The notes: a model not told the origin generated them from the sequence alone. A stretch of 64,000 nt of DNA from JAAYAO01 sp051133435 (GCF_051133435.1 NZ_JBPGNY010000006.1:1-64000); one strand, 5' to 3'; shown: positions 50,217-60,009, counted from the first letter of the stretch. Numbers and translations: made by a program.

Positions 50217-51377
50217 TCAGTCCCGCAGCCGCGGGTAGGCGGCCAGGTAGTCGGCGAACCGCTCGTCGATCTCTTCTGGGGTCATCCCGAAATCGGCCGG
50301 TGAGTACGAGCCGGACGGCGCCCGGTCACCGCTGATCGAGATCTCGTACTCGGCCCGCATCGCCGCTTCTGCGGTGGAATCGAAGTCCATCTCGTAGCGC
50401 TCGTACACCGATCGCATCATGGCGATCGGGTCCTTGACGTAGTCGCGGTAGTACACCTCGACGATCCGGTCGGCGAACTGTTCGCGCTGGGCCAGGAAGC
50501 GGTCGATGTCGCCACCGAGCATGTCCAACATCAGATCGGCCAGCGGACGACCGGACTCCAGCGGTGAGGTGGGGCTCTGGAAATACTGGATCACGTTGCA
50601 CACCGACGGAATCGTCTCCACCGGGTCGCGATGCATCACGATCACCCGGGCGTCCGGATAGGCGTCGAAGATGCCCGGCAGGGCCCCGGTGTAGCCCGGA
50701 TTCTTCAGCACCCATCGCTTCTCGGGGCTGGTCGACCCGATCAACTGCAGGTTCTGCTTGTGCCGGTGCATCGCCGCCTTGTAGTCGTTGTCGGCCAGCC
50801 ACCGCACATAGCTCGGCACGTTGGCCGTACTCGGAAAACTGTTCGCCACGAACATCTGCGCGGTCAGGTGGTGACACTCATCGGCCAGGTCGGCCCGCAG
50901 ATAGTGCAGCCCGCGCCCCTGGGGCGTCCCGGTGCGTGAAGAGTTGAGCCGCTCGTTGAACACCGAGTAGGCCGGGTTCGACTCCCAGGTCTCCCGCGGG
51001 GGACGCGGCTGGGGGCTGAAGCCCAACCACATCTCCAACGCCTGATGTCGGGGATCGGAGGCCAACAACCGGTGGGAGGCCGTGGTTCCCGATCGCGGCA
51101 ATCCGACGATGAAGAAGGGCTCGGTGATCGCGATGTCGGCCACCCCGGGCACCGCCTTGAAGCCCGCTTCGGCGACCAGCCGGGCGATCAGATATCCGAC
51201 GACAGTGCCGTACAGGGATTCGACGCCGAATTCGTTCAACTGGGCTTCGGTGTTCAGCGAATCGAGCAGTACGTGCAGACCTTCGCTGTAGCTGTCGACG
51301 TCCCCGAAATCGTCCAGGCCACCGGAGTTCTGAATCGCCAGTTCGTGCAGTTGTTGGGCTTGCGCGGATAACGTCAT
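50217..51377 (-). CDS. PAPS-dependent sulfotransferase (1)
   Basis: A 386-residue protein with the 5'-phosphosulfate loop IVGLPRSGTTASHRLLASD and the 3'-phosphate-binding ARVIVMHRDPVETIPSVCNV. The order and length match the bacterial Sulfotransfer_3 type acting on small or lipid hydroxyls. It transfers sulfate from PAPS. It follows a second, clearly related sulfotransferase by 12 bp, and that one follows an arylsulfatase by 10 bp, so the three form one operon. The acceptor is unknown. Confidence 0.88.
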   Translation of the reverse strand: MTLSAQAQQLHELAIQNSGGLDDFGDVDSYSEGLHVLLDSLNTEAQLNEFGVESLYGTVVGYLIARLVAEAGFKAVPGVADIAITEPFFIVGLPRSGTTASHRLLASDPRHQALEMWLGFSPQPRPPRETWESNPAYSVFNERLNSSRTGTPQGRGLHYLRADLADECHHLTAQMFVANSFPSTANVPSYVRWLADNDYKAAMHRHKQNLQLIGSTSPEKRWVLKNPGYTGALPGIFDAYPDARVIVMHRDPVETIPSVCNVIQYFQSPTSPLESGRPLADLMLDMLGGDIDRFLAQREQFADRIVEVYYRDYVKDPIAMMRSVYERYEMDFDSTAEAAMRAEYEISISGDRAPSGSYSPADFGMTPEEIDERFADYLAAYPRLRD

Positions 51378-51389
51378 GGACGCCCTCTC

Positions 51390-52655
51390 CTAGGTGACCT
51401 CTGCCGGAATATCGAACTTCGCCACGTACTCGGCGAAGGGCTCCCGGATGTCCTCCGGGGTGGTGTGGAAGTCGCGGCGCACGTCGTACCGGATCCGGCT
51501 GACCTTCTCACCGAGCTGGTGTTCGGCGATGAAGGTGTCGATCTCCTGACGGGCCTGATCGGTGAGCTCGAGGCCGAGCTTGTCGTAGATCGTGTGGATC
51601 GCGGTCCAGTTGTCGCTCATGAAGGGCGCGAAGGGAACGTCGACGATCTGTTCGGGTTCGACCAGATGTCGGTCGCGCATACCGGCATGCTTCAACCGGG
51701 CGCACAACTCGGTCCAGTAGTCCATGTGCCGCTGCGGGTCGACCTCGGTCTGCCATTGCTGGGCGACGTAGGTGTGCATCGTGGCCATCGACTGCACCGA
51801 GGCCACCGGGTCGCGGTGGGTCTCGATCAGGATCGCATCGGGGAACACGTTCAGCAGTGCGGGGATGTTCTCGATGTGGGCCGGGTACTTGGTGACCCAC
51901 TGATCCTTGGGACGGAAGTGGGTCATGATCTGCATTACGAGCTTCAGGTACTCGTAATGCGGGGTCTGATCATGGGCCAGGTAGTAGTCCCGCCATTGTT
52001 CGGCGTGCTGATAGAGCTGTTCGGGGTAGTAACCGGAGAAGTCCTGGGCGAGGATCTCGATGTCCTCCTCGATCCGCCAGGGCTGCATCGGGTGCCAGGC
52101 ATGCATGTACGGGTTGCCGGCCGTCATCATGTCCCAGGTGCGCTCCTGGGCCTTGTACCTCGGGTCGATGCCGTCGGGGCCGGGCCCGCCACCGGGCGGC
52201 GGCACCGGGGAATCGAGTTCCCAGATCGGGGCGGCCCGGAAGCGGGAGTCGGCGGCGATCAGGTTCACCAGGTGTGAGGTGCCCGATCGTGGCAGTCCGA
52301 TCACCATCACCGGCTTGGTGATCTCGATCTCGCGCACCTGGGGATGTCGCGCCGCGAAGTCGTACACCCGCATCCGGTTCGACAGGTACTTGGTCATCAG
52401 GCCGAACATGGCCATCCGGGCCATGTTGGTACGGATCGGTTCGTTGCCGACGTCGACCCAGACCTGCATCCGCTCGGTCAGGGCGTCCTCGTCGGGGCCG
52501 AAGTCGTCCAGGCCGGTCGCATCGCGGGCGGCTTCCTTGATCGCATCCACGTTGAACGGCACCGGGTTCGCGTTCGCGTAATCGGTGGCCATTTGTTGGT
52601 TGGGGGTCAGTTCTCGGTGACCGAGATTGTGGAACTCCAGGTCCGGGGCTGACAT
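51390..52655 (-). CDS. PAPS-dependent sulfotransferase (2)
   Basis: A 421-residue relative of the downstream gene. The phosphosulfate loop is VMVIGLPRSGTSHLVNLIAA, the 3'-phosphate site AILIETHRDPVASVQSMATM. It shares the shape of the C-terminal Asp-rich segment (EEIDERF / EDIREPF) with its neighbour, suggesting an old duplication and perhaps a heteromeric or sequential role. It is in an operon with the arylsulfatase. Confidence 0.88.
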   Translation of the reverse strand: MSAPDLEFHNLGHRELTPNQQMATDYANANPVPFNVDAIKEAARDATGLDDFGPDEDALTERMQVWVDVGNEPIRTNMARMAMFGLMTKYLSNRMRVYDFAARHPQVREIEITKPVMVIGLPRSGTSHLVNLIAADSRFRAAPIWELDSPVPPPGGGPGPDGIDPRYKAQERTWDMMTAGNPYMHAWHPMQPWRIEEDIEILAQDFSGYYPEQLYQHAEQWRDYYLAHDQTPHYEYLKLVMQIMTHFRPKDQWVTKYPAHIENIPALLNVFPDAILIETHRDPVASVQSMATMHTYVAQQWQTEVDPQRHMDYWTELCARLKHAGMRDRHLVEPEQIVDVPFAPFMSDNWTAIHTIYDKLGLELTDQARQEIDTFIAEHQLGEKVSRIRYDVRRDFHTTPEDIREPFAEYVAKFDIPAEVT

Positions 52656-52665
52656 GTGCTACCTC

Positions 52666-55038
52666 TCACTCGAACTTGAGACCGAGTTCGCGCATCCGCG
52701 GGATCTGATCGGGGCCGGTGTTCGGCGCATGGGGGCCCGGGGTCCAGGTGACCGACTTGAGCCGTCCGGTGTAGGGGAAGGTGCCGTGCTTGTCGTAGAT
52801 CTCCCACGACACCGGTGAACCCCGGTCGATGCCGATGTCGATGCCCTGGAACATCGCCTGACCCATCGGCATGTCGATGCCCTCGATCGCGGCGCGTTCC
52901 TCCCCCTCGACGGTGACCCGCACGTTCACCCGGGAGCCGCCCTCGAAGGCGGCGACGTGCAACCCGATGGAGCGCACTCCGTCGGCCAGTTCCCCGCAAT
53001 CGAGCACCGTCATGATCGAGGAACTGTTGTGGTGGTAGCTCAGCCGGTCGTTCTCGACCGCCAACAGATAGCCGCCGCTCTGGGTGCCGTGGGCGAACAG
53101 CACGCCGGCATCACCGGAGTGGAACTCCAGGTCGACGGCAACATCGAAGCCGCGGCGATAGACCAACATCAGCGAGCGGTATCGCTCCAGGGTGCGGGTT
53201 CCGGGAACGAAGGTGGCCGGCAGCGAGAACACGTCCTCGTGTTCGGGTCGCACATTGCGCAGCAGGCCCGCGCCCTCGTTCAGCGGGTACACCTGGTTGT
53301 GCCAGGCCGCCCTGTCCCAGGCGGCCGACAGTTCGGCGACCAGCTCGGGATGCTCGGCGGCCAGGTCGGTGGTCTCGGTCGGGTCCTCGCGCAGGTTGTA
53401 CAACTGCCATTCGTGGTCGCCGAACTCGGTCATCGCCGGGTGCAGGGTGACGATCTCCCAGCCGTCGCGGTAGTAACCGCGGTGGCCCATCATCTCGTAG
53501 TACTGCTCCCGGTGATGTTCGGGCGCATCGGGGTTGGTCAGGCTGTCGACGAAACTGGCCCCGGCCAGGGGTTTCAGCGGCACCCCGTAGCGCTCCCTCG
53601 GGTTGGTCGCCCCGCAGATCTCCAACAGGGTGGGAAAGACATCGGTGACGTGGGTGTACTGCCGCCGGAACTGCCCTTCCTGACCGTGCAGGGCCCGCGG
53701 CCACGACACCACCGCCGAGGTGGAGTGCCCACCGGCGTGGGTGTTGATCTTGTACAGCCGGAACGGAGTGTTGCAGGCCATCGCCCACCCCCGCGGGTAG
53801 TGCGGCAGGGTGCGTGGCCCACCGATCAGATCGATATCGGCCAGGTCGCGCTCCAGCGCCCCACCCAGGTCGCCGACCCCGTGGTAGTGCCGCAGCAGAT
53901 CGAAGTATTGGCTGCTGCCCTGGGCCTCACCCTCACGGGAGGCGCCGTTGTCGGAGATCAACAGCACGAAGGTGTTGTCCCACTCGTCGAGTTCCTCCAG
54001 CGCCGCGCGGAGCCGGGCCAGGGACTGGTCGATGGTCTGCACCATGGCGGCGTAGACCTCCATGTAGCGGGCGAAGAGCCGCTTCTGGTCATCACTCAGC
54101 GAGTCCCAGGCCTCGACGTCGTTGCCGGCCTCGGCATTGCGCGGGGGCAGTTGGACGTCCTCGTCGAAGATGCCCAGTTCCTTCATCCGGGCCAGTCGCC
54201 GCTCGCGCAACTCGTCCCAGCCCATCTCGTAGGCACCGCGATGCCGCTCGATGTCCTCAGCCTTGGCATTCAGCGGGGCGTGTACCGCCCCGTGGGCGAA
54301 GTACAGCAGGAACGGTTTCGAGGCGTCGGAGGCCTTCACCGCGCGCACCATCGAGATCGCCTCGTCGGTGAGTTCGTCGGTCAGGTAGTAATCCTCGGGG
54401 TAGTCCTCGGGGGTGACCACCGAGTTGTCCCGGTACAGCCCGTGCGGACGGAACATGTTGGTCAGCCCGTCCATGAAGCCGTAGAAGCGGTCGAAGCCAC
54501 GCTGCAGGGGCCAGGACTTCTTCGACCCCGACTCGGTGACATCACCGTCCTTGCACAGGTGCCATTTGCCGACCATCAACGTCGAATACCCGGTGTCGCG
54601 CAGCACCTCGGCGATCGTGCTGACATCGTCGGCCAGTTCCATCGCGAAGCCGGGATAACCGGGGTCGGCATGTGCGACGTAACCGACCCCGGCGGCGTGG
54701 GAGTTGCGGCCGGTCATCAGCGCGGCCCGGGTCGGGGAACACATCGGGGTGACGTGGAAGTTCGTGTACCGCAATCCCTCGGCGGCCAACCGATCGACTT
54801 CGGGGGTGTCGATCTCGGACCCGAAACACCCCCAGTCGGAGTACCCCAGATCGTCGACCAGCATCAGGATCACATTCGGGGCGTCGGCACCGGCCCGGGG
54901 ACGGGGCGGCCAGTACGGCTCGGATCCGGCCATCGTCCGTCCGATGCGTCCCTCGAAGCCGTGATACGCCCGCGCCGATTCGTCCAGGTCGGTGGGAATA
55001 CCGCGGTCGTCACGGGGCGCCGAAGTCGATGAAGTCAT
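52666..55038 (-). CDS. Formylglycine-type arylsulfatase
   Basis: A 790-residue sulfatase. The active-site signature CSPTRAALMTGR (Cys100) is the form changed to formylglycine; VDDLGYSD carries the calcium-binding aspartates, and MVGKWHLC and SDNGASREG the other metal and sulfate residues. No signal peptide is seen, so it is probably cytosolic. It needs a formylglycine-generating enzyme, not found in the window. The last 160 residues are a beta-rich accessory domain. The ATG at 55038 was chosen over a TTG three codons upstream. It leads the operon with two sulfotransferases, an odd combination of adding and removing sulfate. Confidence 0.92.
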   Translation of the reverse strand: MTSSTSAPRDDRGIPTDLDESARAYHGFEGRIGRTMAGSEPYWPPRPRAGADAPNVILMLVDDLGYSDWGCFGSEIDTPEVDRLAAEGLRYTNFHVTPMCSPTRAALMTGRNSHAAGVGYVAHADPGYPGFAMELADDVSTIAEVLRDTGYSTLMVGKWHLCKDGDVTESGSKKSWPLQRGFDRFYGFMDGLTNMFRPHGLYRDNSVVTPEDYPEDYYLTDELTDEAISMVRAVKASDASKPFLLYFAHGAVHAPLNAKAEDIERHRGAYEMGWDELRERRLARMKELGIFDEDVQLPPRNAEAGNDVEAWDSLSDDQKRLFARYMEVYAAMVQTIDQSLARLRAALEELDEWDNTFVLLISDNGASREGEAQGSSQYFDLLRHYHGVGDLGGALERDLADIDLIGGPRTLPHYPRGWAMACNTPFRLYKINTHAGGHSTSAVVSWPRALHGQEGQFRRQYTHVTDVFPTLLEICGATNPRERYGVPLKPLAGASFVDSLTNPDAPEHHREQYYEMMGHRGYYRDGWEIVTLHPAMTEFGDHEWQLYNLREDPTETTDLAAEHPELVAELSAAWDRAAWHNQVYPLNEGAGLLRNVRPEHEDVFSLPATFVPGTRTLERYRSLMLVYRRGFDVAVDLEFHSGDAGVLFAHGTQSGGYLLAVENDRLSYHHNSSSIMTVLDCGELADGVRSIGLHVAAFEGGSRVNVRVTVEGEERAAIEGIDMPMGQAMFQGIDIGIDRGSPVSWEIYDKHGTFPYTGRLKSVTWTPGPHAPNTGPDQIPRMRELGLKFE

Positions 55039-55114
55039 GGGAGTCAATGTGACCTACCGGAACTGATAGGACAAGCTTTTCCCGCTGACAGGGACGTACC
55101 CCTAACGTGACCCC

Positions 55115-55966
55115 ATGAGTAGTTCTCCGGCCGGCTGGGATCTGGTGCTCGCGGCCTACACCTTGGACGGTGCCGACCTCACCGAACGGGTCGAGGCGAC
55201 CGCGGCGGCGGGCTTCGCCGGGTTGTCCCTGCGCCCTCCCGATATCGGACGGGCCCTGGCCGCCGGCTGGACGATCAGCGGTATCGCCGCGTTGCTCGAT
55301 GAGCACGGCCTGGTGGTCGCCGACCTCGATGCGCTGGCCCGCTGGGCGCCCCATCACTGGCAGCACCACGGGCTCCTGCCCGCCGACCACGACTTCGACA
55401 CCATGGAGCAGAACCTGTGGACGGCCGCCGCCGGGCTGGGCGCCCGGTCGGTGAATGTGGTCGACATGGGTGGCCGTCCGGTTCCGGTCGCAGACCTCGC
55501 CGAGGGATTCGCCCGGGCCTGTGACCGGGCGGCCGAGTTCGGCCTGCTGGCCCACCTGGAACCCCTGGGTGGTTCGGCGGTGCCGACGATCGCGGTCGCC
55601 GCCGAGGTGAGTCGTCTGGCCGGACGGCCCAACGGCGGGGTCATCCTGGACACCTGGCACCACTTCCGATCGGGCGGTACCCCGTCCGATCTGGCCGCGG
55701 TGGCCGATCAGATCCTGGCGGTGCAGATCAACGACGCCCCGGCCACGGCCGAGCCGAATATGTTCGCCGAAACGATGCACCGCCGGTTGCTGCCCGGCGA
55801 GGGTGATGCCGAGGTCGCGGCCACCCTGGCCGAACTGCACCGGCTCGGGGTGTCGGTGCCGATCAGTGTCGAGGTGATGTCCGACCGGCTGCGGGCGCTG
55901 CCGCCGCGGGAGGCGGCCCGGTTGGCCGCCGAGGCCGGACGAGCCGTCCTGCCCGACCCGGACTGA
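55115..55966 (+). CDS. Xylose isomerase-like TIM-barrel protein
   Basis: A 283-residue member of the sugar phosphate isomerase/epimerase (AP_endonuc_2) superfamily. Metal-site residues are visible: Glu in LAHLEPLGG, Asp-His in VILDTWHHFRSGG, Gln/Asn-Asp in AVQINDAPA and Glu in VPISVEVMSD. Enzymes of this fold isomerise or epimerise sugars, hydroxypyruvate and inositol derivatives. It is divergent from the arylsulfatase with 76 bp between starts. The substrate is unknown. Confidence 0.82.
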   Translation: MSSSPAGWDLVLAAYTLDGADLTERVEATAAAGFAGLSLRPPDIGRALAAGWTISGIAALLDEHGLVVADLDALARWAPHHWQHHGLLPADHDFDTMEQNLWTAAAGLGARSVNVVDMGGRPVPVADLAEGFARACDRAAEFGLLAHLEPLGGSAVPTIAVAAEVSRLAGRPNGGVILDTWHHFRSGGTPSDLAAVADQILAVQINDAPATAEPNMFAETMHRRLLPGEGDAEVAATLAELHRLGVSVPISVEVMSDRLRALPPREAARLAAEAGRAVLPDPD

Positions 55967-56006
55967 ACCGTCCGTTCGCAGCCGACCCGTCCCGACCAGG
56001 GCTCGA

Positions 56007-56693
56007 TCAGAGAACCGCGAAGTCCCAACCGGCGTGCAGCACCATCAGCGGCCACAGGCGTCGGGTGGTGCGGCGTACTGCGTAGTCGATCAGACCGGTC
56101 AGCGTGGTGAGCGCGAACTGCGTCAGAACCTGCCCCACGTTCTGCCCCAACAAGATGTTCGGCAGATGCCAGGCACCGAAAAGCAGGGCGCTGATCCACA
56201 TCACGTGCATCTCGCCGAAGCCGCGATCGCGCAGCTCGGTGATCACCCAACCGCGGAAGATCAGTTCCTCGGTGAAGCCCACGACCAGCACCAACACGAG
56301 AATCGCGCCGAGCAGGGCGGGGCCGGTGGAGTTGAACTGCACCACCCGGCGCACCAAACCGGCGATGGTGACCGCGATCGGGATGATGATCAGCAGGCGC
56401 ATCCAGATCGGGGGACGCGGCAGGTCCTTCTGGTCGCGCCAGACCCGGCGCAACCGGCCGGTGGCGGCAAGGGCGATCACGACAATCAGCCCGACCACCG
56501 CCATCGGCAAAGCGCCGCGCAGCAGGGTCGGCTCGACCTTTCGGCCGAAGTCGATGTAGTCACCGGGGACGACCGACTTGAGGGCCACTGACACCAGCAC
56601 CCACGTCAGGGAGAGCACGATGCAGGCAACGGCGACGAACCATACGGGCGCGGTCTTGCGCTGAGGTGAAGTCTCTGGTGTTGAAGCAATCAC
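56007..56693 (-). CDS. CPBP-family intramembrane protease (copy 3)
   Basis: A 228-residue, about six- to seven-helix protein. Motif 1 EELIFRGWVITEL, motif 2 FGAWHLPNILL and motif 3 VLHAGWDF give the expected glutamates, arginine and histidines. The N-terminal helices resemble other short actinobacterial Abi proteins. It is convergent with the TIM-barrel gene and in the same direction as the histidine kinase downstream of which it lies. No clear partner. Confidence 0.85.
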   Translation of the reverse strand: MIASTPETSPQRKTAPVWFVAVACIVLSLTWVLVSVALKSVVPGDYIDFGRKVEPTLLRGALPMAVVGLIVVIALAATGRLRRVWRDQKDLPRPPIWMRLLIIIPIAVTIAGLVRRVVQFNSTGPALLGAILVLVLVVGFTEELIFRGWVITELRDRGFGEMHVMWISALLFGAWHLPNILLGQNVGQVLTQFALTTLTGLIDYAVRRTTRRLWPLMVLHAGWDFAVL

Positions 56694-56750
56694 GCGATCA
56701 GCCTAGGCCCGCCCGGACTCGTCCGGAACCCGGCCCCCGGGCGTGTTGTG

Positions 56751-58334
56751 TCACGGTGCCAGGGGCAGGCGCATCGTGATCACCGTGCCGCAGGGATCGT
56801 TGTCGGCCACCGTGACTTCGCCGTCGTGGCGTTCCACGATGCGTTCCGACAGCACCAGCCCGATGCCCGCACCGTCCTGTTTGGCCGAGAACGGTGCCAG
56901 CAGCAGCCGGTTGCCGGTGGCGCTGTTGGGCAGGCGGCCCTCCGCGACGTCCTGATGGTGGGCCTGGTCCAGGCCGCGTCCCCAGTCCTCGATCGCACAA
57001 CAGGCCCGGTCACCGTCGGCGAAGGTGCGCACCCGCACCAGCCGTGGCCCATCGGCGACCAGAGCCATCTCGTCGATCGCGTTGAAGCAGTAGTTGATGA
57101 TCACCTGACCGATCAGGATCTGCTCGCCACTGATCCGCAAAGGTTCGGAGGTCAGCTCCGATTCGACCACCACCCCACGTTCGGCGGCCCGCAGTCTGGC
57201 GAAATACAGGCTCTCCTCGGTGATCGCATTGAGGTCCGAGACCGTCGCCGGGCTTTCGATGCGCTGTACGTACCGTTTGACGCTGCTGACGATGTCGGCC
57301 GAACGGCCGAGTTGTTGCCGGGCGCGTTCCACCGCGTACCGGATGTCCTGCTCGGTGAACCGTCCCGAATCGAGTCGGGTCAGGATGCCGCTGAGGAAGT
57401 TGCCGGCCGCGGCCAGCGGCTGCCCCAGCTCGTGAGCGATGATCATCGCCATATCGCCCATCGCGTTGTACCGGGCCAAATACTGCAGGTTGGCCTCCTG
57501 GTAGTCGTGGGCCTGCTGCATCTCCACCCGGGTGGTGATGTCGCGCACCGCCAGCAGGGTGGACGTCATCCCGTCGTGGTCGACCTTCTCGGCCTGACCC
57601 GACAGCCAGCGGGTCTGCCCGTCGATGTCGACCTTCAGCCGCAACTCAATCGGCACCCCCACCTGCTCCACCGCGTCCCGCCAGTCAACCGCCGCGCCGC
57701 TGGCGATGCTCACCTCGGCCAGGGCCTCGAGGGGTTCGCCGATCACCCGGTCGGGGTAGCGGCCGAACAGTTGCGAGACCATGTTCGACACGTCCAGCAC
57801 CCGGCCCTCGTCGTCCAGCAGCAGGATGCCGGCCGAGGCGTAGGACATCAGTCGCATCAGGTAGTCGTTGGTGCGTTCCAGTTCGGCCTCCAGACCGACC
57901 TCCTGGTCGATGGCGCGAAACTGCACCATCACCACCGGCCCGTCGTCGAAGGGCACCAGGGTGGCCACCGCATCGGTCAGAAAGTCCCGGCCGTCCTTGG
58001 CCCGGTACTTCCACCGCTTGTGGCTGACTCCGCGGTTCACCGCGTCCTGCAACCAGGCCACCCCGACCTCGCGGCGGTACTGCTTCTCCGACGACGACAT
58101 GTGATGGGCCTTCAGTGGACGAAGTTCCTCCAAGGTGAACCCGAACATCCGGCAGGCCGCGGGGTTGGCCCACAGGATGTTCTTGCTCGCCGCCTCGTGA
58201 ATCAGCACACCCACCTCGGTGTGCAGGGCCATTTCCCGGAAATCGCGTCCGGTCGGAAACAGGTCCCCTCGGCTCGTCTGCATGCAGGCCATCCTGCCCG
58301 GCGTACGGGGGTCGGCCAACCGATTCGGGGCCAT
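56751..58334 (-). CDS. Soluble PAS-domain sensor histidine kinase
   Basis: The 527-residue protein has two PAS domains (about 32-150 and 158-280, the second with a PAC end LLAVRDITTRVEMQQ), a HisKA box with the phosphoacceptor histidine in MIIAHELGQPLAAAGNFL, and an HATPase domain (YCFNAIDEMALV, EDWGRGLD, FSAKQDGAGIGLVLS). No membrane helices are present, so it senses an intracellular signal, possibly an aromatic compound bound in a PAS pocket. It is divergent from the iac-like operon, 119 bp from start to start. No response regulator is adjacent. The start codon is uncertain. Confidence 0.88.
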   Translation of the reverse strand: MAPNRLADPRTPGRMACMQTSRGDLFPTGRDFREMALHTEVGVLIHEAASKNILWANPAACRMFGFTLEELRPLKAHHMSSSEKQYRREVGVAWLQDAVNRGVSHKRWKYRAKDGRDFLTDAVATLVPFDDGPVVMVQFRAIDQEVGLEAELERTNDYLMRLMSYASAGILLLDDEGRVLDVSNMVSQLFGRYPDRVIGEPLEALAEVSIASGAAVDWRDAVEQVGVPIELRLKVDIDGQTRWLSGQAEKVDHDGMTSTLLAVRDITTRVEMQQAHDYQEANLQYLARYNAMGDMAMIIAHELGQPLAAAGNFLSGILTRLDSGRFTEQDIRYAVERARQQLGRSADIVSSVKRYVQRIESPATVSDLNAITEESLYFARLRAAERGVVVESELTSEPLRISGEQILIGQVIINYCFNAIDEMALVADGPRLVRVRTFADGDRACCAIEDWGRGLDQAHHQDVAEGRLPNSATGNRLLLAPFSAKQDGAGIGLVLSERIVERHDGEVTVADNDPCGTVITMRLPLAP

Positions 58335-58453
58335 TGCCGGGGCAAGTAGGGGATTCCTTCAGGAGCAGCCTGGAAAGTCCCAATAGCTGGGCCGGTGGCG
58401 GCGACTTTACGTTGGGCCCAGCACCTGTACGTCTCACACCCTCCGGAGGAACG

Positions 58454-59623
58454 ATGACCGCGTCGCCCAAGACCATGGTGACTGCCGAGCCGGAGGGCCC
58501 CGCCCGCGAGCGTGCCTTCGAAGAGGCTCTGACCACGCTGCACGAGCGCCGCGACGAGTTCAACGAGCAGGGCTACGTACCGCAGGATTTCATCGATCAG
58601 TTGAAGCGCGCCGGCATCTACCGCGCCTCCACCCCCGCCCGCTTCGGTGGCGACGCCCAGGCGCCCGCGGAGTTCCTGGAACGCATCGAGAAGATCTCGG
58701 TGGTCGACGCCGCCACCGGTTGGGTGGCGAGCTTCGGTTCGGCGCTGTGCTACTTCGCCGCGCTGCCGTTGGAAACCCAGGCCGAGATCTACGCCGACGG
58801 CCCCGACCTGGTCTTCGCCGCCGGCCTGTTCCCGTTGCAGGAGGCCGAACGGGTCGAAGGCGGCTACTCCTGCACCGGGGTGTGGCAGTTCGCCTCCGGT
58901 TCGCATGCCGCCGACATTCTCGGGGTGGGCCTCAAGGGTGGCCCCGAAACCCAGGGCCGCCCGGTCACCGCCCTGCTGAAGCCGGAACAGGCCGAGATCG
59001 TGGCCAACTGGGATGTCTCCGGGATGAAGGCCACCGGGTCGAACGAGATTCACCTGGACGGGGTCTTCGTCCCCGATGAGTACACCTTCATCCGCGGTGG
59101 CACCCCGCTGGTCGACGAGCCGCTGTACCGCTATCCGTCCCTGTCGTACGCCGCCCAGGTGCTGGCGGTGACCGGTCTGGGTGCTGCCCGGGCCGCTCTG
59201 GATTACAGCCGGGAGGTCGGTTCGGCCCGTACCTCGATCACCGGCGGGCGGGCCAAGGGCGCCCGGCCCAGCTACCAGATGGAGCTGGCCACCGCCGAGG
59301 CCGAACTGCGCTCGGCCCGGTCGTTCTTCTACGAGGAGACCGACCGGGTGTGGCAGTTGGCCGTGGCCGGCGACCCGATCGACGCCGAAACCACCGCCCT
59401 GTTGCGGCTGGCCACCAGCCACATCGCCCATGTCAGCCGCAAGGTGGTGCTGGCCTGCTTCGACCTGGCCGGCACCGGCGCGATCTACAACTCCCATCCG
59501 CTGCAGCGCTGCCTGCGCGATGCCCTGGTACCGGCTCAGCACGCGATGTTGCAGACCAACACCATCGAGGCCGCCGGGGCGGTACTGCTCGGCGCCGACG
59601 TCACCATTCCCAGCTTCCCCTGA
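58454..59623 (+). CDS. iacA: IacA-like flavin-dependent monooxygenase
   Basis: A 389-residue protein with the acyl-CoA dehydrogenase fold used by group D flavin hydroxylases: EQGYVPQDFIDQLKRAGIYR, PARFGGDAQAPAEF, TGWVASFGSALCYF, SGVWQFASG-like GVWQFASGSHAAD and a C-terminal NSHPLQRCLRDA. In known iac clusters IacA performs the first oxidation of the indole ring of indole-3-acetate using a reduced flavin. GGAGG lies five bases before the ATG. It heads a seven-gene run in the same order as iacABICDEF. HsaA-type or other aromatic hydroxylases are the alternative reading for this gene taken alone. Confidence 0.85.
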   Translation: MTASPKTMVTAEPEGPARERAFEEALTTLHERRDEFNEQGYVPQDFIDQLKRAGIYRASTPARFGGDAQAPAEFLERIEKISVVDAATGWVASFGSALCYFAALPLETQAEIYADGPDLVFAAGLFPLQEAERVEGGYSCTGVWQFASGSHAADILGVGLKGGPETQGRPVTALLKPEQAEIVANWDVSGMKATGSNEIHLDGVFVPDEYTFIRGGTPLVDEPLYRYPSLSYAAQVLAVTGLGAARAALDYSREVGSARTSITGGRAKGARPSYQMELATAEAELRSARSFFYEETDRVWQLAVAGDPIDAETTALLRLATSHIAHVSRKVVLACFDLAGTGAIYNSHPLQRCLRDALVPAQHAMLQTNTIEAAGAVLLGADVTIPSFP

Positions 59624-59649
59624 TCCGACAACCACCGGAGGAAACCATC

Positions 59650-60009
59650 ATGAGCGAACCACTGCGCGTGCTGTTCTGCATGGGCATCAACCAGAACTTC
59701 TTCGATCTGCCGAAGTCCGATATCGGTGTGGTGTGGCGGGCCTTCGCCGGCATGCTGGCCGAGATGGAGGACTTCGACGGGGTCGAGGTGCTGGGCAATA
59801 TGGACGACGACTCGCACATGGTCGGCCCGTCCGACGGATGGCCGTGGACCTGCTACGTGCTGGCCGACGTCCGTGATCAGGAGACCGTGAAGCAGGTCTG
59901 CAACCTGTTCCGCACCACCGAGGTCTTCGGCGGCGATGCCCTGTGGAAGTACGCCAAGATCGAGGCCCGGATGGGCCGCAAGCTCGTGATCCGCCCCGAG
60001 GTCACCTGA
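59650..60009 (+). CDS. iacB: IacB-like small protein
   Basis: A 119-residue protein beginning SEPLRVLFCMGINQNFFDLP with VGPSDGWPWTCYVLADV and NLFRTTEVFGGDALWKYAKIEAR. No general domain is recognised. Proteins of this size and pattern occupy the second place of iac clusters (IacB), where one is thought to assist an early step of indole-3-acetate breakdown. GGAGGAAA precedes the ATG. It ends one base before the next gene. Confidence 0.75.
   Translation: MSEPLRVLFCMGINQNFFDLPKSDIGVVWRAFAGMLAEMEDFDGVEVLGNMDDDSHMVGPSDGWPWTCYVLADVRDQETVKQVCNLFRTTEVFGGDALWKYAKIEARMGRKLVIRPEVT

Noticed and set aside
52957..55032. 691-residue plus-strand frame opposite the arylsulfatase
   Set aside because: It is a shadow of the sulfatase codon pattern; all sulfatase motifs are on the minus strand.
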